From positions 1 through 35,474 of the forward strand of contig CAMFNB010000011.1 of assembly GCA_945965275.1 (NCBI GenBank): a DNA stretch of 35,474 nucleotides, given 5' to 3'. The position numbers and the translations under genes are program-made. Source of the stretch: an uncultured Clostridia bacterium. GTDB taxonomy: Bacteria > Bacillota > Clostridia > UBA1212 > SIG427. Positions within the stretch are counted from its first letter, which is position 1. Every line of letters starts with the position of its first letter. Below, piece by piece: positions 26,664 through 35,413 of this stretch. Below the pieces are notes generated by a model. It made no database searches, was not told the origin of the DNA, and was given only the letters and a program-made list of their open reading frames with translations.

Positions 26664-29558
26664 ATGAAAAAGAACTTGTTTTTTGTCTCAATGATAATAC
26701 TTGTACTTGCAATGACCGTGTGTTCAAGTGCAAGGTCAGAGAGTATAACGTTTAAAAAAAATTCGGGTCTAACTGTAAAGGACGGAACCTATGTTATAGG
26801 ACTTCCGATTAACACGGATGTATCTGAAGTGGAAAGAAGAGCAGTACCGGAGATTACTGTTTCAACTTCAGACACTGTGGTAAAAACAGGCGACACAATT
26901 CATGTAAAAGATTACGGATTTATTACTTCTTCGGCAACCGCTGTAATCAAAGGCGATCTTGACGGCAACGGTAAAATTCAGTCAATTGACTATTTGAAGA
27001 TTAAAAAGCACTTTGCCGGAAGTCTGCTGGAAGGAATATATTTTGTGGCCGGAGACATCAACGGTGACAATGAAATCAAATCAGGCGACTATCTTTCATT
27101 AAAGAAATATTTTAAAGGCGGATATGAACTTTACACTCCGCTTCCGGAAATGAGCGACGAGCCCACTCCTGCACCTACTGCAAATCCAAACCCTCTGGCA
27201 AAGAGTGTCGATTATTCAAATATTGCAAAGAACCTTGTTCAGGTTAACTATGAAAACAACAGAACCATCGAGAAGATAGAGAACGGTGTAATGGTTCTTC
27301 GCCAGGGAATTATGGGTGAGGGTGAAAAATACGTACACAGTTTTGAAAATAAAAACGGAGGCGTGTATTTTACCGATACCTGTGAACCTTATCTTGATGC
27401 AGAAGGCAAAGACAGATGTTACTTCCGTGACGGAAAGGATGTTACTTCCGCAGAAGGAGGATCATATGTTTCAAGAGACGGATATTACTTCTATGACGCT
27501 CACATCAGAAATGTAGATTTTAAAGATTATCAGACTCTTAAAATGAACCTGATATACAACACACTTCCGGACAGTCTCAGAATAACCTGCAGACTGAATG
27601 CAATCGGAAATATATCAAGAAATATAACACTCGGACATGAGTTTAAAATTGAGGCATCGACAGTAGAAAAGCTTGAAATCCTTGATAAGAACGGTACACA
27701 TACGGACATTGCGAACCTTGACGAGTCTTCTATTGAATATGCTGCTTTTGATGTAAAAGGTGCCGGCGTTGTTGCAGCAATATATGCAACAGACTGTACA
27801 GCTGACAAAGTTTCCGTAACACTTGAAGACGGATACTATGTTGTTCGTACATCCAAACATATCGGATCTGTTACAGAGGGAACAGTGGTTCTCATGTCAT
27901 ACCAATTGTATAATGATGACTCTCATGATTTTGCAGGAGTGAGAAGGGCTGCTTATCAGGAAAGACATCCCGCTTCGGTAACTGTCGATTTTGATGCATG
28001 CTACAGAGTTAAAAGTGTTAACAGTGTCGGCTACGACAGCAACACAGGTATGTATAAGCTTGATATCACATCCGATGCTTTGGGAATGACAATTAAGGAA
28101 GAGGACCTTAACAAGTACAACATCTATAATATAAGTGTTGAAAATGACGGCCACGAAAGACCGGTATACATTTGGGTTAAATCGAATACAGGAGGAAGTG
28201 GCGGAGCAATTCTGAAGGACAACAGCAACAATCCGGTTGCGGTTCCGATTGAGGTATGCCGAAGCTTCGGCGGCGATAACCCGGGGTATGAGGAAGACTA
28301 TGGCTTTGGCGATCAGATTTTCCCTCTCTATATGAATGCTGATGAAAAGGAAACCTGCAATCTCTATTCCCTGAACCTTTGCTGGGGAGCATTCCCTCAA
28401 CAGACTGTTGCTTCAATTGAATATGCATTCCAGTATTTGATTCAGAGTACATATTGCTCTGAAACAACATGCATTGCACCGCTTAGCGGAGGTGCTCCGA
28501 CCAACACAGGAAAATACATTGTTGATTTCAGAGGTGTTTCGGAACCTATGTGGGAAACCCAGTCTCAGCACAACTCAACAGGTGCATGGTATTTTACATG
28601 TCTGAATAATGCCAGAGTGGGATCCCTCGAGCTTAACAACCTTAAGATAAAGAATGCAGGACCTACATATGGTGAAATCAACATGAACTATATGGCTCCG
28701 TCAGGAGACTATGAGGTCAATATCAATACACTTGAGTTTCCTCAGGATGACGAGACAAGAAACTATTATACCGTGGAAATGACATTTGTTCGTGATACAA
28801 CAATCCGAAATATACAAAGCAATCTTCAGATTATTACGTATTTGACACCGACAGCATGGGCTTATTCATATGGTGAATATTTAGATGAAGACGGAAAGGT
28901 TGTTACAATGGACGGTGTAATCGGCAACACGGTACATCTCAATAAAGACGGCGGATATTTTGCACTTTATCGTTGCCATAAGGACAGTGGTAATACTGCA
29001 CTTATCGTAAAAGATTTTGATGTAACTTATGAAGGCGGTAAAAAGTGGGAAGGAAATCCTGCAATTAAAATCTGGGACAACACATGCTTTGCACTTACTA
29101 TTGGCGCAAAGACTCTTAACTTCAAGGCCGGCGACAAGATAAAGATGAACTTCATTCTTTTACCGAATGGCGATGCCGTTACGGGGGATGCAACAAATGC
29201 AAGAAATGTTTATCAGGATTCAGTCGTAAATCCGTTCAAAATCACGGCAACAAAGGGCTCTGTTGTTAATGATACAACCTTTATGCCAACAGTTATTGCA
29301 GACGGAAATGAGGCGGAATTTACACTCAGCGGCAGCAGAAACAATAATACCGTAAGAATTGACGGCTTTAAGAATAACACAAGACCTGTTGTTGAAGAAT
29401 TTGTCGACGGTTCATGGGTTGTATATAACAAAGATGTATTGGGTAATGACAGTTACATGGCTCATTTCAACGAGGACAACACCTACGGATTCTCATTTGT
29501 AGTGGATATGGGAACTGACAACAATACCACAAGACAGTTCAGAGTGTCGCAAAAGTAA
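26664..29558 (+). CDS. Secreted dockerin-containing protein (paralog 2)
   Basis: Signal peptide; GDLDGNGKIQSIDYLKIKKHF...GDINGDNEIKSGDYLSLKKYF; EPTPAPTANPN linker; C-terminal region collinear with paralog 1 (e.g. ETTCIAP, FRGxS, TLNFKAGDKIK, TFRVAQ/QFRVSQ). Confidence 0.85.
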   Translation: MKKNLFFVSMIILVLAMTVCSSARSESITFKKNSGLTVKDGTYVIGLPINTDVSEVERRAVPEITVSTSDTVVKTGDTIHVKDYGFITSSATAVIKGDLDGNGKIQSIDYLKIKKHFAGSLLEGIYFVAGDINGDNEIKSGDYLSLKKYFKGGYELYTPLPEMSDEPTPAPTANPNPLAKSVDYSNIAKNLVQVNYENNRTIEKIENGVMVLRQGIMGEGEKYVHSFENKNGGVYFTDTCEPYLDAEGKDRCYFRDGKDVTSAEGGSYVSRDGYYFYDAHIRNVDFKDYQTLKMNLIYNTLPDSLRITCRLNAIGNISRNITLGHEFKIEASTVEKLEILDKNGTHTDIANLDESSIEYAAFDVKGAGVVAAIYATDCTADKVSVTLEDGYYVVRTSKHIGSVTEGTVVLMSYQLYNDDSHDFAGVRRAAYQERHPASVTVDFDACYRVKSVNSVGYDSNTGMYKLDITSDALGMTIKEEDLNKYNIYNISVENDGHERPVYIWVKSNTGGSGGAILKDNSNNPVAVPIEVCRSFGGDNPGYEEDYGFGDQIFPLYMNADEKETCNLYSLNLCWGAFPQQTVASIEYAFQYLIQSTYCSETTCIAPLSGGAPTNTGKYIVDFRGVSEPMWETQSQHNSTGAWYFTCLNNARVGSLELNNLKIKNAGPTYGEINMNYMAPSGDYEVNINTLEFPQDDETRNYYTVEMTFVRDTTIRNIQSNLQIITYLTPTAWAYSYGEYLDEDGKVVTMDGVIGNTVHLNKDGGYFALYRCHKDSGNTALIVKDFDVTYEGGKKWEGNPAIKIWDNTCFALTIGAKTLNFKAGDKIKMNFILLPNGDAVTGDATNARNVYQDSVVNPFKITATKGSVVNDTTFMPTVIADGNEAEFTLSGSRNNNTVRIDGFKNNTRPVVEEFVDGSWVVYNKDVLGNDSYMAHFNEDNTYGFSFVVDMGTDNNTTRQFRVSQK

Positions 29559-29590
29559 CCAAAATTTTTCGACAATCAAACAAATTTTCA

Positions 29591-29619
29591 AAGGCATGCG
29601 AACAAATCGCATGCCTTTT
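29591..29619 (+). terminator. Terminator-like hairpin after dockerin gene 2
   Basis: AAGGCATGCG AACAAAT CGCATGCC TTTT. Confidence 0.65.
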
Positions 29620-29648
29620 GCTATGGTTAAAAGAAAAAGGAGTTTTAT

Positions 29649-30395
29649 ATGGGAAAAATAACTTTTCTGATTAACCGCTTTATAAAAGAATTCGAGACGG
29701 AACTTAAGCGTGAAAAAAATTCTTTTAAGGATACCGAGGCGATACCGCTTATTACACACAGGCGAAAAGGTAAGGATAATGATATTTGTATCCGCAAAAA
29801 GTACAAGGGGAAAATACATGAAAAAACAATAAAGGAAAAGGAATACGATTCTGTTACCGGAAGATTCATTTTGCATATGCAAATGAAAAATGATTTGTCC
29901 TTTGAAAGAATCGGAATAAAAAGGCTGAGCGCCATTACTGAAAAGATACTGAAAAAAGAGTATCTGAAGTTATGCGATTTTTACAGAGGAAGGCCAAAGC
30001 CAAGTGAAAATCCGAACTACCCTGAAGGGCTTATGCATAAGACCGCAAGAGGTGAGATGGTAAGATCAAAATCAGAGGTGATTATTGCGAATATGCTGCA
30101 TGCAAACAAAATAGACTATTTGTACGAGCATCCCATAAGAATAAAGGGAGCTTATGTATACTACTATCCGGACTTCGTTATTCCGATTTCTATTCGGGGA
30201 GAAGTGACATACTGGGAGCATTGCGGACTTTCGGGAAGTGAAAAATACAACGAACACTGGATTGATAAAAAAAGGAAGTTTGAACAGGCAGGAATAACTG
30301 AAGGCAAAAATCTGATTGTAACCTATGACACTCCCGAAGGGATTATTGATTCGCAAGAAATTCAGGATATAATTGACCGATATTTTCTGCCGTGA
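29649..30395 (+). CDS. Putative PD-(D/E)XK-superfamily nuclease-like protein
   Basis: RSKSEVIIANMLHANKIDYLYEHPI...YYPDFVIPISIRGEVTYWEHCGLSGSEKYNEHWIDKKRKFEQAGI.EGKNLIVTYDTPEG: E...PDF...WEH.G pattern of PDDEXK-like proteins; RBS AAAGGAG. Confidence 0.6.
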   Translation: MGKITFLINRFIKEFETELKREKNSFKDTEAIPLITHRRKGKDNDICIRKKYKGKIHEKTIKEKEYDSVTGRFILHMQMKNDLSFERIGIKRLSAITEKILKKEYLKLCDFYRGRPKPSENPNYPEGLMHKTARGEMVRSKSEVIIANMLHANKIDYLYEHPIRIKGAYVYYYPDFVIPISIRGEVTYWEHCGLSGSEKYNEHWIDKKRKFEQAGITEGKNLIVTYDTPEGIIDSQEIQDIIDRYFLP

Positions 30396-30397
30396 GG

Positions 30398-30674
30398 AAT
30401 CCACGCAGATCTCGAATTTTAATAAAAAGTGGATTGAGTAAAGCCTTCGGTAAAATATAAATCCACTTTTAGCTTTCTGAGCATGACTTTGTGGATGCAG
30501 GATCGGAAAATGCAGGCGAGAAAATCCACTATCCATTTTATTGCATAGGTAAAGTGGATTGCAGATAAAAAAATAATCCACTTTCAGCAAGCAAATGATA
30601 ACTTTGTGGATTGCAATAAGCTGTAAATATAAAATCAATCCACTTTGGCCTCAATTACGAAAGCGAAGTGGATT
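30398..30674. repeat. Array B: ten alternating-orientation 8-nt sites with the same spacing as array A
   Basis: Sites at 30398, 30428, 30460, 30490, 30523, 30553, 30575, 30605, 30637, 30667; all ten carry the ATCCAC/GTGGAT core. Gaps 22,24,22,25,22,14,22,24,22. Confidence 0.92.
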
Positions 30675-30691
30675 CGAAACACCAACTGCAA

Positions 30692-30720
30692 TAAAAAAAG
30701 GCTGCGAATGATTCGCAGCC
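30692..30720 (-). terminator. Rho-independent terminator of the minus-strand galK/DMT transporter operon
   Basis: On minus strand GGCTGCGAAT C ATTCGCAGCC then TTTTTTTAT. Confidence 0.8.
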
Positions 30721-30739
30721 TGTAAGCAACAACAGATTA

Positions 30740-31654
30740 TCAGTCACCTTCAACTACAGCCAGCATAAGAATGCCGATTAAAACTAAACCGATGAAAATA
30801 TACTGTTTCCATGTGAGCTTTTCCTTCAGGAAGATTCTTGAGAGGAGAAGTGAGAAAACACAAACAGATGAAATAATCGGAGCAGCAATTGCACCGTTTC
30901 CGCTCATTGCAAATACATAAGTGAGCTGGCCTCCTGTTTCACAAACAGCAGCAATAATTTTGTCGCGCTGCTTCGGAAGTTCAAATTTAACACCTTTAAT
31001 CTTCATAAAGATGAAGAGGATAACGGCTACTGCAAAGAATGTAAGCTCGTATGATGTGTTTGCAACATTCTCAATTGTATCTTCGGTAATTGAAAGAAGC
31101 GGAGACGACTCGACCTCGTCAAGATAGAATACATCAAGAAAACTTCCTAAGGCATCGAGTATTGCGTAAAGGAAAGGCATCATAAACGCAACAATTGCAA
31201 GTCTTGTTCCGAGTTTTTTCTTTCTGTTCGTTGAACCTGTGTTCTCAAGGAAGCCGACACCTAAAATACCGATTACTATAACTCCGATTGCTGCCCATGA
31301 AACAGGAGCAATTGTTTCTCCTAAAAAGAGAACACAAAGGATTGCACAAATGGCACCGGAGGTGTTTTCAATAGGGTCTGAAATTGATTCCTCAATGAAA
31401 CGCATTCCGAAGAATGAAAGAGCCATTGAAACAATGTAGCAAAAGGATACAGGAGCATATACCAAAAGGTTTTTCCAGTTGTATCCGATATCCTGTGTAA
31501 GGAGTGTAAAGAGGGCATGAAGGCCCATTACAAATCCCACGGATACGCAAATTTTAAGATGTGCGTATTTTTCTGTAGGACGTGCTCCTTTTTTATAGAA
31601 AAGTTCAGCTAAACTCCAAAGAAGAGTAGTTGCTATTGTAAAAAAAATCCACAT
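30740..31654 (-). CDS. EamA/DMT-family membrane transporter
   Basis: 304 aa, about 10 hydrophobic segments; MWIFFTIATTLLWSLAELFYKKGA and LTWKQYIFIGLVLIGILML typical of EamA repeats. Confidence 0.8.
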   Translation of the reverse strand: MWIFFTIATTLLWSLAELFYKKGARPTEKYAHLKICVSVGFVMGLHALFTLLTQDIGYNWKNLLVYAPVSFCYIVSMALSFFGMRFIEESISDPIENTSGAICAILCVLFLGETIAPVSWAAIGVIVIGILGVGFLENTGSTNRKKKLGTRLAIVAFMMPFLYAILDALGSFLDVFYLDEVESSPLLSITEDTIENVANTSYELTFFAVAVILFIFMKIKGVKFELPKQRDKIIAAVCETGGQLTYVFAMSGNGAIAAPIISSVCVFSLLLSRIFLKEKLTWKQYIFIGLVLIGILMLAVVEGD

Positions 31655-31682
31655 AATATTTTCTCCCTAAAAATGACTTAAT

Positions 31683-32873
31683 TCAGATTTCCCTTGCGCC
31701 GTCACCGATGCTGCAAACGTAGAATTCAGGATGAAGTCCTGTTCTTGCTTCATAGTTTTTGCCTACCTCTGCTATGAACTCGTCTGCTGCTGATTTTTTA
31801 ACGATGTTAAGAACGCAACCGCCGAAGCCTGCACCTGTCATACGTGATCCGAGTACCCCCGGAATTTTCTGAGCTTCTTCCCACATTGCGTCAAGCTCGT
31901 CACCTGTTACTTCATATAGATAACGAATTGAGTCATTTGCTGCACAAAGAATTTTACCGAATGATTCAAGATCTCCTGATTCAAGTACCGGAACAGCTTT
32001 CTTAACTCTTTCGTTTTCAAGGATTACGTGTTCAACTCTTTTGCGAATAATCGGATCCGAAATATCGGCACCATATTTATTGAAATCCTCTTCTGTGTAA
32101 TCACAAAGGTTTTCTTTATTCATGCCACTGAACTTGTTGAGTTCTTTAAGACCGATTTCAACCTCGCTGCGACGTTCGTTGTATTTTGATTCACCGAGTT
32201 TATGCTTTTTCTTTGTGTTGGCAAGGATAAGAACATAGTCGCCAAGTTGGAGAGGAACGTACTTATATTCAAGGGTGCTGCAGTTTAAGAGAATTGCATG
32301 ATCCTTTTTGCCCATTGCTGAAGCAAACTGATCCATAATACCGCAGTTTACATTGCAGAAGTTGTGTTCTGCGCCCTGACCTGCCACAGCGAAATCAATG
32401 AGTTTTTCCGGCTTTGCAATTTCTGTATCACCTGCAAGACCTGCAAGTGCAACGGCTGTTACAAGTTCGATTGAAGCCGAAGAAGAGAGACCGCTTCCGA
32501 AAGGAATGATACCATCCATAAGCATTTCGCATCCTGTGAGCTCATAACCGCGATCCATAAGCTCTTTAGCAACACCTGCCTGGTAGTTTCCCCACTTGAG
32601 GTTCTTTGCATCTTCGATATTATCAAGGTCAGCAATAAATAAGCCTTCAAGGTCAGTTGCTGCCATTTTGAGTTTTCTGTCATTTGTTTTCCTGACTGCA
32701 ACAATATTGTCGAGGGTGAGAGCAGCAGGGAATACATATCCGCCGCAGTAATCGATGTGCTCGCCGATAAGATTTACACGACCCGGAGCCGCGAAAAATC
32801 TGATGTCTGACTTATCGCCGCCGAAGAGTTCGACAAACTTATCGGCAACCGTATTTTTTCTTTCTTCGTACAT
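31683..32873 (-). CDS. galK: Galactokinase
   Basis: APGRVNLIGEHIDYCGGYVFPAAL; GSGLSSSASIELVTAVAL; RMTGAGFGGCVLNIV. Confidence 0.95.
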   Translation of the reverse strand: MYEERKNTVADKFVELFGGDKSDIRFFAAPGRVNLIGEHIDYCGGYVFPAALTLDNIVAVRKTNDRKLKMAATDLEGLFIADLDNIEDAKNLKWGNYQAGVAKELMDRGYELTGCEMLMDGIIPFGSGLSSSASIELVTAVALAGLAGDTEIAKPEKLIDFAVAGQGAEHNFCNVNCGIMDQFASAMGKKDHAILLNCSTLEYKYVPLQLGDYVLILANTKKKHKLGESKYNERRSEVEIGLKELNKFSGMNKENLCDYTEEDFNKYGADISDPIIRKRVEHVILENERVKKAVPVLESGDLESFGKILCAANDSIRYLYEVTGDELDAMWEEAQKIPGVLGSRMTGAGFGGCVLNIVKKSAADEFIAEVGKNYEARTGLHPEFYVCSIGDGAREI

Positions 32874-32961
32874 TGTAAAAACCCTTTCGTCTTGTTTTTA
32901 ATTACACTCAAGTATATAATAAACAAGAGATAAAGTCCAACAAAAAAGGTATTTCAGACTA

Positions 32962-33456
32962 ATGAATTTTGAACCAAAACCAGAATCAAAACATTTTTTT
33001 AAAGCATTTGCTCTTGCACTTTTAGGAGCAATGTGCGGCGGCGTCATAATAGTGGCTCTTAAATATGCGCTTAATCTTACTTCGATTTGGCTCTATGTAC
33101 TGAACGGCCTTGGTGCGTATGCATTTTGGGAAGTATTTACACATAAGGAAGATCAGAGAAAACCCCACATTTTTATGGTTCTTCTTGCTGATGTGTTATC
33201 AGTTTTCATTACATTGTTTGCATATTTCAGCCTTGCTCCTGAATTTGTTGCAGACAGAGAGGCACAACAATTTGGCATATGGAAAGCATTCTTTGAATAC
33301 ATGTTTTCAACCAAAGGATACGGAATAATCTTTTGGGCTTTCGGAATTGTTCTCGCAATAGGCGGAACGTTCCTTGCAAAGCTTCTTTATGTTGTATTCA
33401 GTAATGAAAGATTTGAAAAGAAAAAGAGAAACAGAAAAAGAATCGTAAAAGATTAA
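32962..33456 (+). CDS. Hypothetical membrane protein (about 4 TM segments, basic C-terminus)
   Basis: 164 aa with several hydrophobic segments and KKKRNRKRIVKD tail; fills the gap between galK and truA. Confidence 0.65.
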   Translation: MNFEPKPESKHFFKAFALALLGAMCGGVIIVALKYALNLTSIWLYVLNGLGAYAFWEVFTHKEDQRKPHIFMVLLADVLSVFITLFAYFSLAPEFVADREAQQFGIWKAFFEYMFSTKGYGIIFWAFGIVLAIGGTFLAKLLYVVFSNERFEKKKRNRKRIVKD

Positions 33457-34197
33457 TCAGTAATTCACTTCGAATAAATAAAGACCGTGTGCAGGGGCAG
33501 TGGCTCCTGCTTTTTTTCTGTCCTTAGATTCAATGATTTCGGGAACTGAGGCAGAATCAATTTTACCGAGACCGCATGCAGCTATGGTTCCGGCTATGAT
33601 TCGTACCATATTGTAAAGGAAACCGTCGCCTGTAACGAATAACTCGTAGTGTCCCGGTGCGGTTTCACGAACACCTGCATCAAATATTGTTCTCACTGTT
33701 GTGCTTGGATAACTTCCCATAGCCATAAAACTTGTAAAATCATGTGTGCCTATAAGTCCTCTGCATGCATCCTGCATTTTACCGAGGTCAAGTTCGCTGC
33801 GAACATTCCATTCGGAATTTCTGAGAAGAGGATTTTCAATAAGTGAACTGTAAAACTTATAGATATATGTTTTGGATTTTACGCTGTATCTTGCATGAAA
33901 GTTTTCCGGTTTCTCACATGAATAAACCGCACGAATGTCGTCCGGTAAAAGAGAATTCAGTGCAAGAAAAATGTTCTCGGGCGGAATGGGGGTTTCTGCT
34001 TTAAAGCTGCAACAGTAGCCTAAGGCGTGAACGCCTGCATCCGTACGGGAACATCCGATTAGCTCAATATCTGAATTAAGTAATGAAGAAAGAGCATTTT
34101 CCACAACATCCTGAATTGCAACGGCATTGTTTTGTGTCTGCCAGCCGTTGTAATTCGTTCCGTCATATTGAAGTTTAAGAAAAATGTTTTTACTCAT
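33457..34197 (-). CDS. truA: tRNA pseudouridine(38-40) synthase
   Basis: MSKNIFLKLQYDGTNYNGWQTQ; GCSRTDAGVHALG; DGFLYNMVRIIAGT. Confidence 0.95.
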   Translation of the reverse strand: MSKNIFLKLQYDGTNYNGWQTQNNAVAIQDVVENALSSLLNSDIELIGCSRTDAGVHALGYCCSFKAETPIPPENIFLALNSLLPDDIRAVYSCEKPENFHARYSVKSKTYIYKFYSSLIENPLLRNSEWNVRSELDLGKMQDACRGLIGTHDFTSFMAMGSYPSTTVRTIFDAGVRETAPGHYELFVTGDGFLYNMVRIIAGTIAACGLGKIDSASVPEIIESKDRKKAGATAPAHGLYLFEVNY

Positions 34198-35140
34198 CAA
34201 GCATTGCTGCGCCGATAAGGCCGGCATCGTTCTTAAGTGTTGCTCTTAAAATTTTTGTCTGAGGAATATGCTCATTTGCATATGTGTATTTGAATACATA
34301 TTCACGAAGCGGTTCGAGAAGACTTTCACCTTCGTTCGAAACACCACCGCCTATGAGGAAAACCTCAGGCTGGAAGATGTTAATGAAGTTAATTACACCT
34401 TCTCCGAGATTTCTGATAAATGTTTCAACAACCTCCTTACCGATAAGGTCGCCTTCACGTGCTGCATCAAACGCGGTTTTTGCATTTATGTTGTCAAGGT
34501 TGCCGTCACAGAGCTTATTGATAATTGATTCCGGATGATATTTGGCAGCAAGCTTTGTTTGAGAAATGATTGCCGTTGCGCTTGCATATCTTTCGAAGCA
34601 TCCTCGTCTTCCGCAGTTGCAAAGTTCTCCGCCTTTGTGAATTACCATATGGCCGAGCTCTCCTGCCGCACCGTTGAAACCGCTTACGATTTTACCGTCA
34701 ATAATAACACCGCCGCCTACACCGGTACCCAATGTGATGAGTACGCAGTTTGCGTAACCTTTTGCAGCACCTGCAACCATTTCGCCGAGTGCCGCACAGT
34801 TTGCATCATTATTTAAATACACCGGTGCCTTAAAATATTTTGAAAATGTTGATCTGAAATTAGTGTGGAGGAAGGGAAGGTTAACCGTATATATAAGGAT
34901 ACCTTCTTTTGAATTGGAAATACCGGGACAACCGATACCGATTGAACGGAGCTCGTCCTCATTCATGTTTTCATCCTGTAAAAACTTTTTTACAGCCTGT
35001 GCCATTATTTCAACAAGCTCGTCGCCTGTATGTTTGCTTGCATCAGTGGGAACGCTGATTTTTTTTACCAATGTTCCTTCGTCAGTTACAATTCCGTACA
35101 CTACATTTGTGCCGCCTAAATCAATACCTACTCTATACAT
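34190..35140 (-). CDS. ROK family kinase (glucokinase-like)
   Basis: MYRVGIDLGGTNVVYGIV; NDANCAALGE; LGTGVGGGVIIDG; ELGHM; CNCGRRGCFE ROK zinc motif. Start 35140 preferred over 35206. Confidence 0.93.
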   Translation of the reverse strand: MYRVGIDLGGTNVVYGIVTDEGTLVKKISVPTDASKHTGDELVEIMAQAVKKFLQDENMNEDELRSIGIGCPGISNSKEGILIYTVNLPFLHTNFRSTFSKYFKAPVYLNNDANCAALGEMVAGAAKGYANCVLITLGTGVGGGVIIDGKIVSGFNGAAGELGHMVIHKGGELCNCGRRGCFERYASATAIISQTKLAAKYHPESIINKLCDGNLDNINAKTAFDAAREGDLIGKEVVETFIRNLGEGVINFINIFQPEVFLIGGGVSNEGESLLEPLREYVFKYTYANEHIPQTKILRATLKNDAGLIGAAMLDE

Positions 35141-35319
35141 ATTGTGTCCTGCCTTATATATAAATATGTGAAACCACATTATATACAATATTTGTAAGTT
35201 ATTCAACTTGACAAAGCTGTAAAAAGTGAAATATCAAATGAGTATATGTGAAAAACGGAGAGAAAATGAGAGAAAAGGCAAGAGATAAAGATATATTTGA
35301 AAAATTAGCCGTTTTTGTG

Positions 35320-35348
35320 TTGACAATTCGCTTAACTTCGCATATTAT
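35320..35348 (+). promoter_or_regulatory. Sigma-A promoter of rplM
   Basis: TTGACA (35320-35325), 17 nt, TATTAT (35343-35348). Confidence 0.75.
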
Positions 35349-35413
35349 ATTGCTCGTTCACTTAAGAACTTGTTATTAATTATTTTTATATAAAACTATT
35401 TGGAGGTATTTTG

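Noticed and set aside
30072-30638. Minus-strand ORF of 188 aa across array B
   Set aside because: Antisense to the PDDEXK-like gene and the repeats; no coding signature.
30398-30674. Array B as oriC (DnaA box cluster)
   Set aside because: No dnaA/dnaN or AT-rich unwinding context; most sites are AATCCACTT rather than TTATCCACA. Kept only as a titration-site hypothesis.
35355-35413. Structured L13 leader RNA upstream of rplM
   Set aside because: Only a weak 4-bp hairpin (GTTC..GAAC) is visible; not enough to call without a covariance model.
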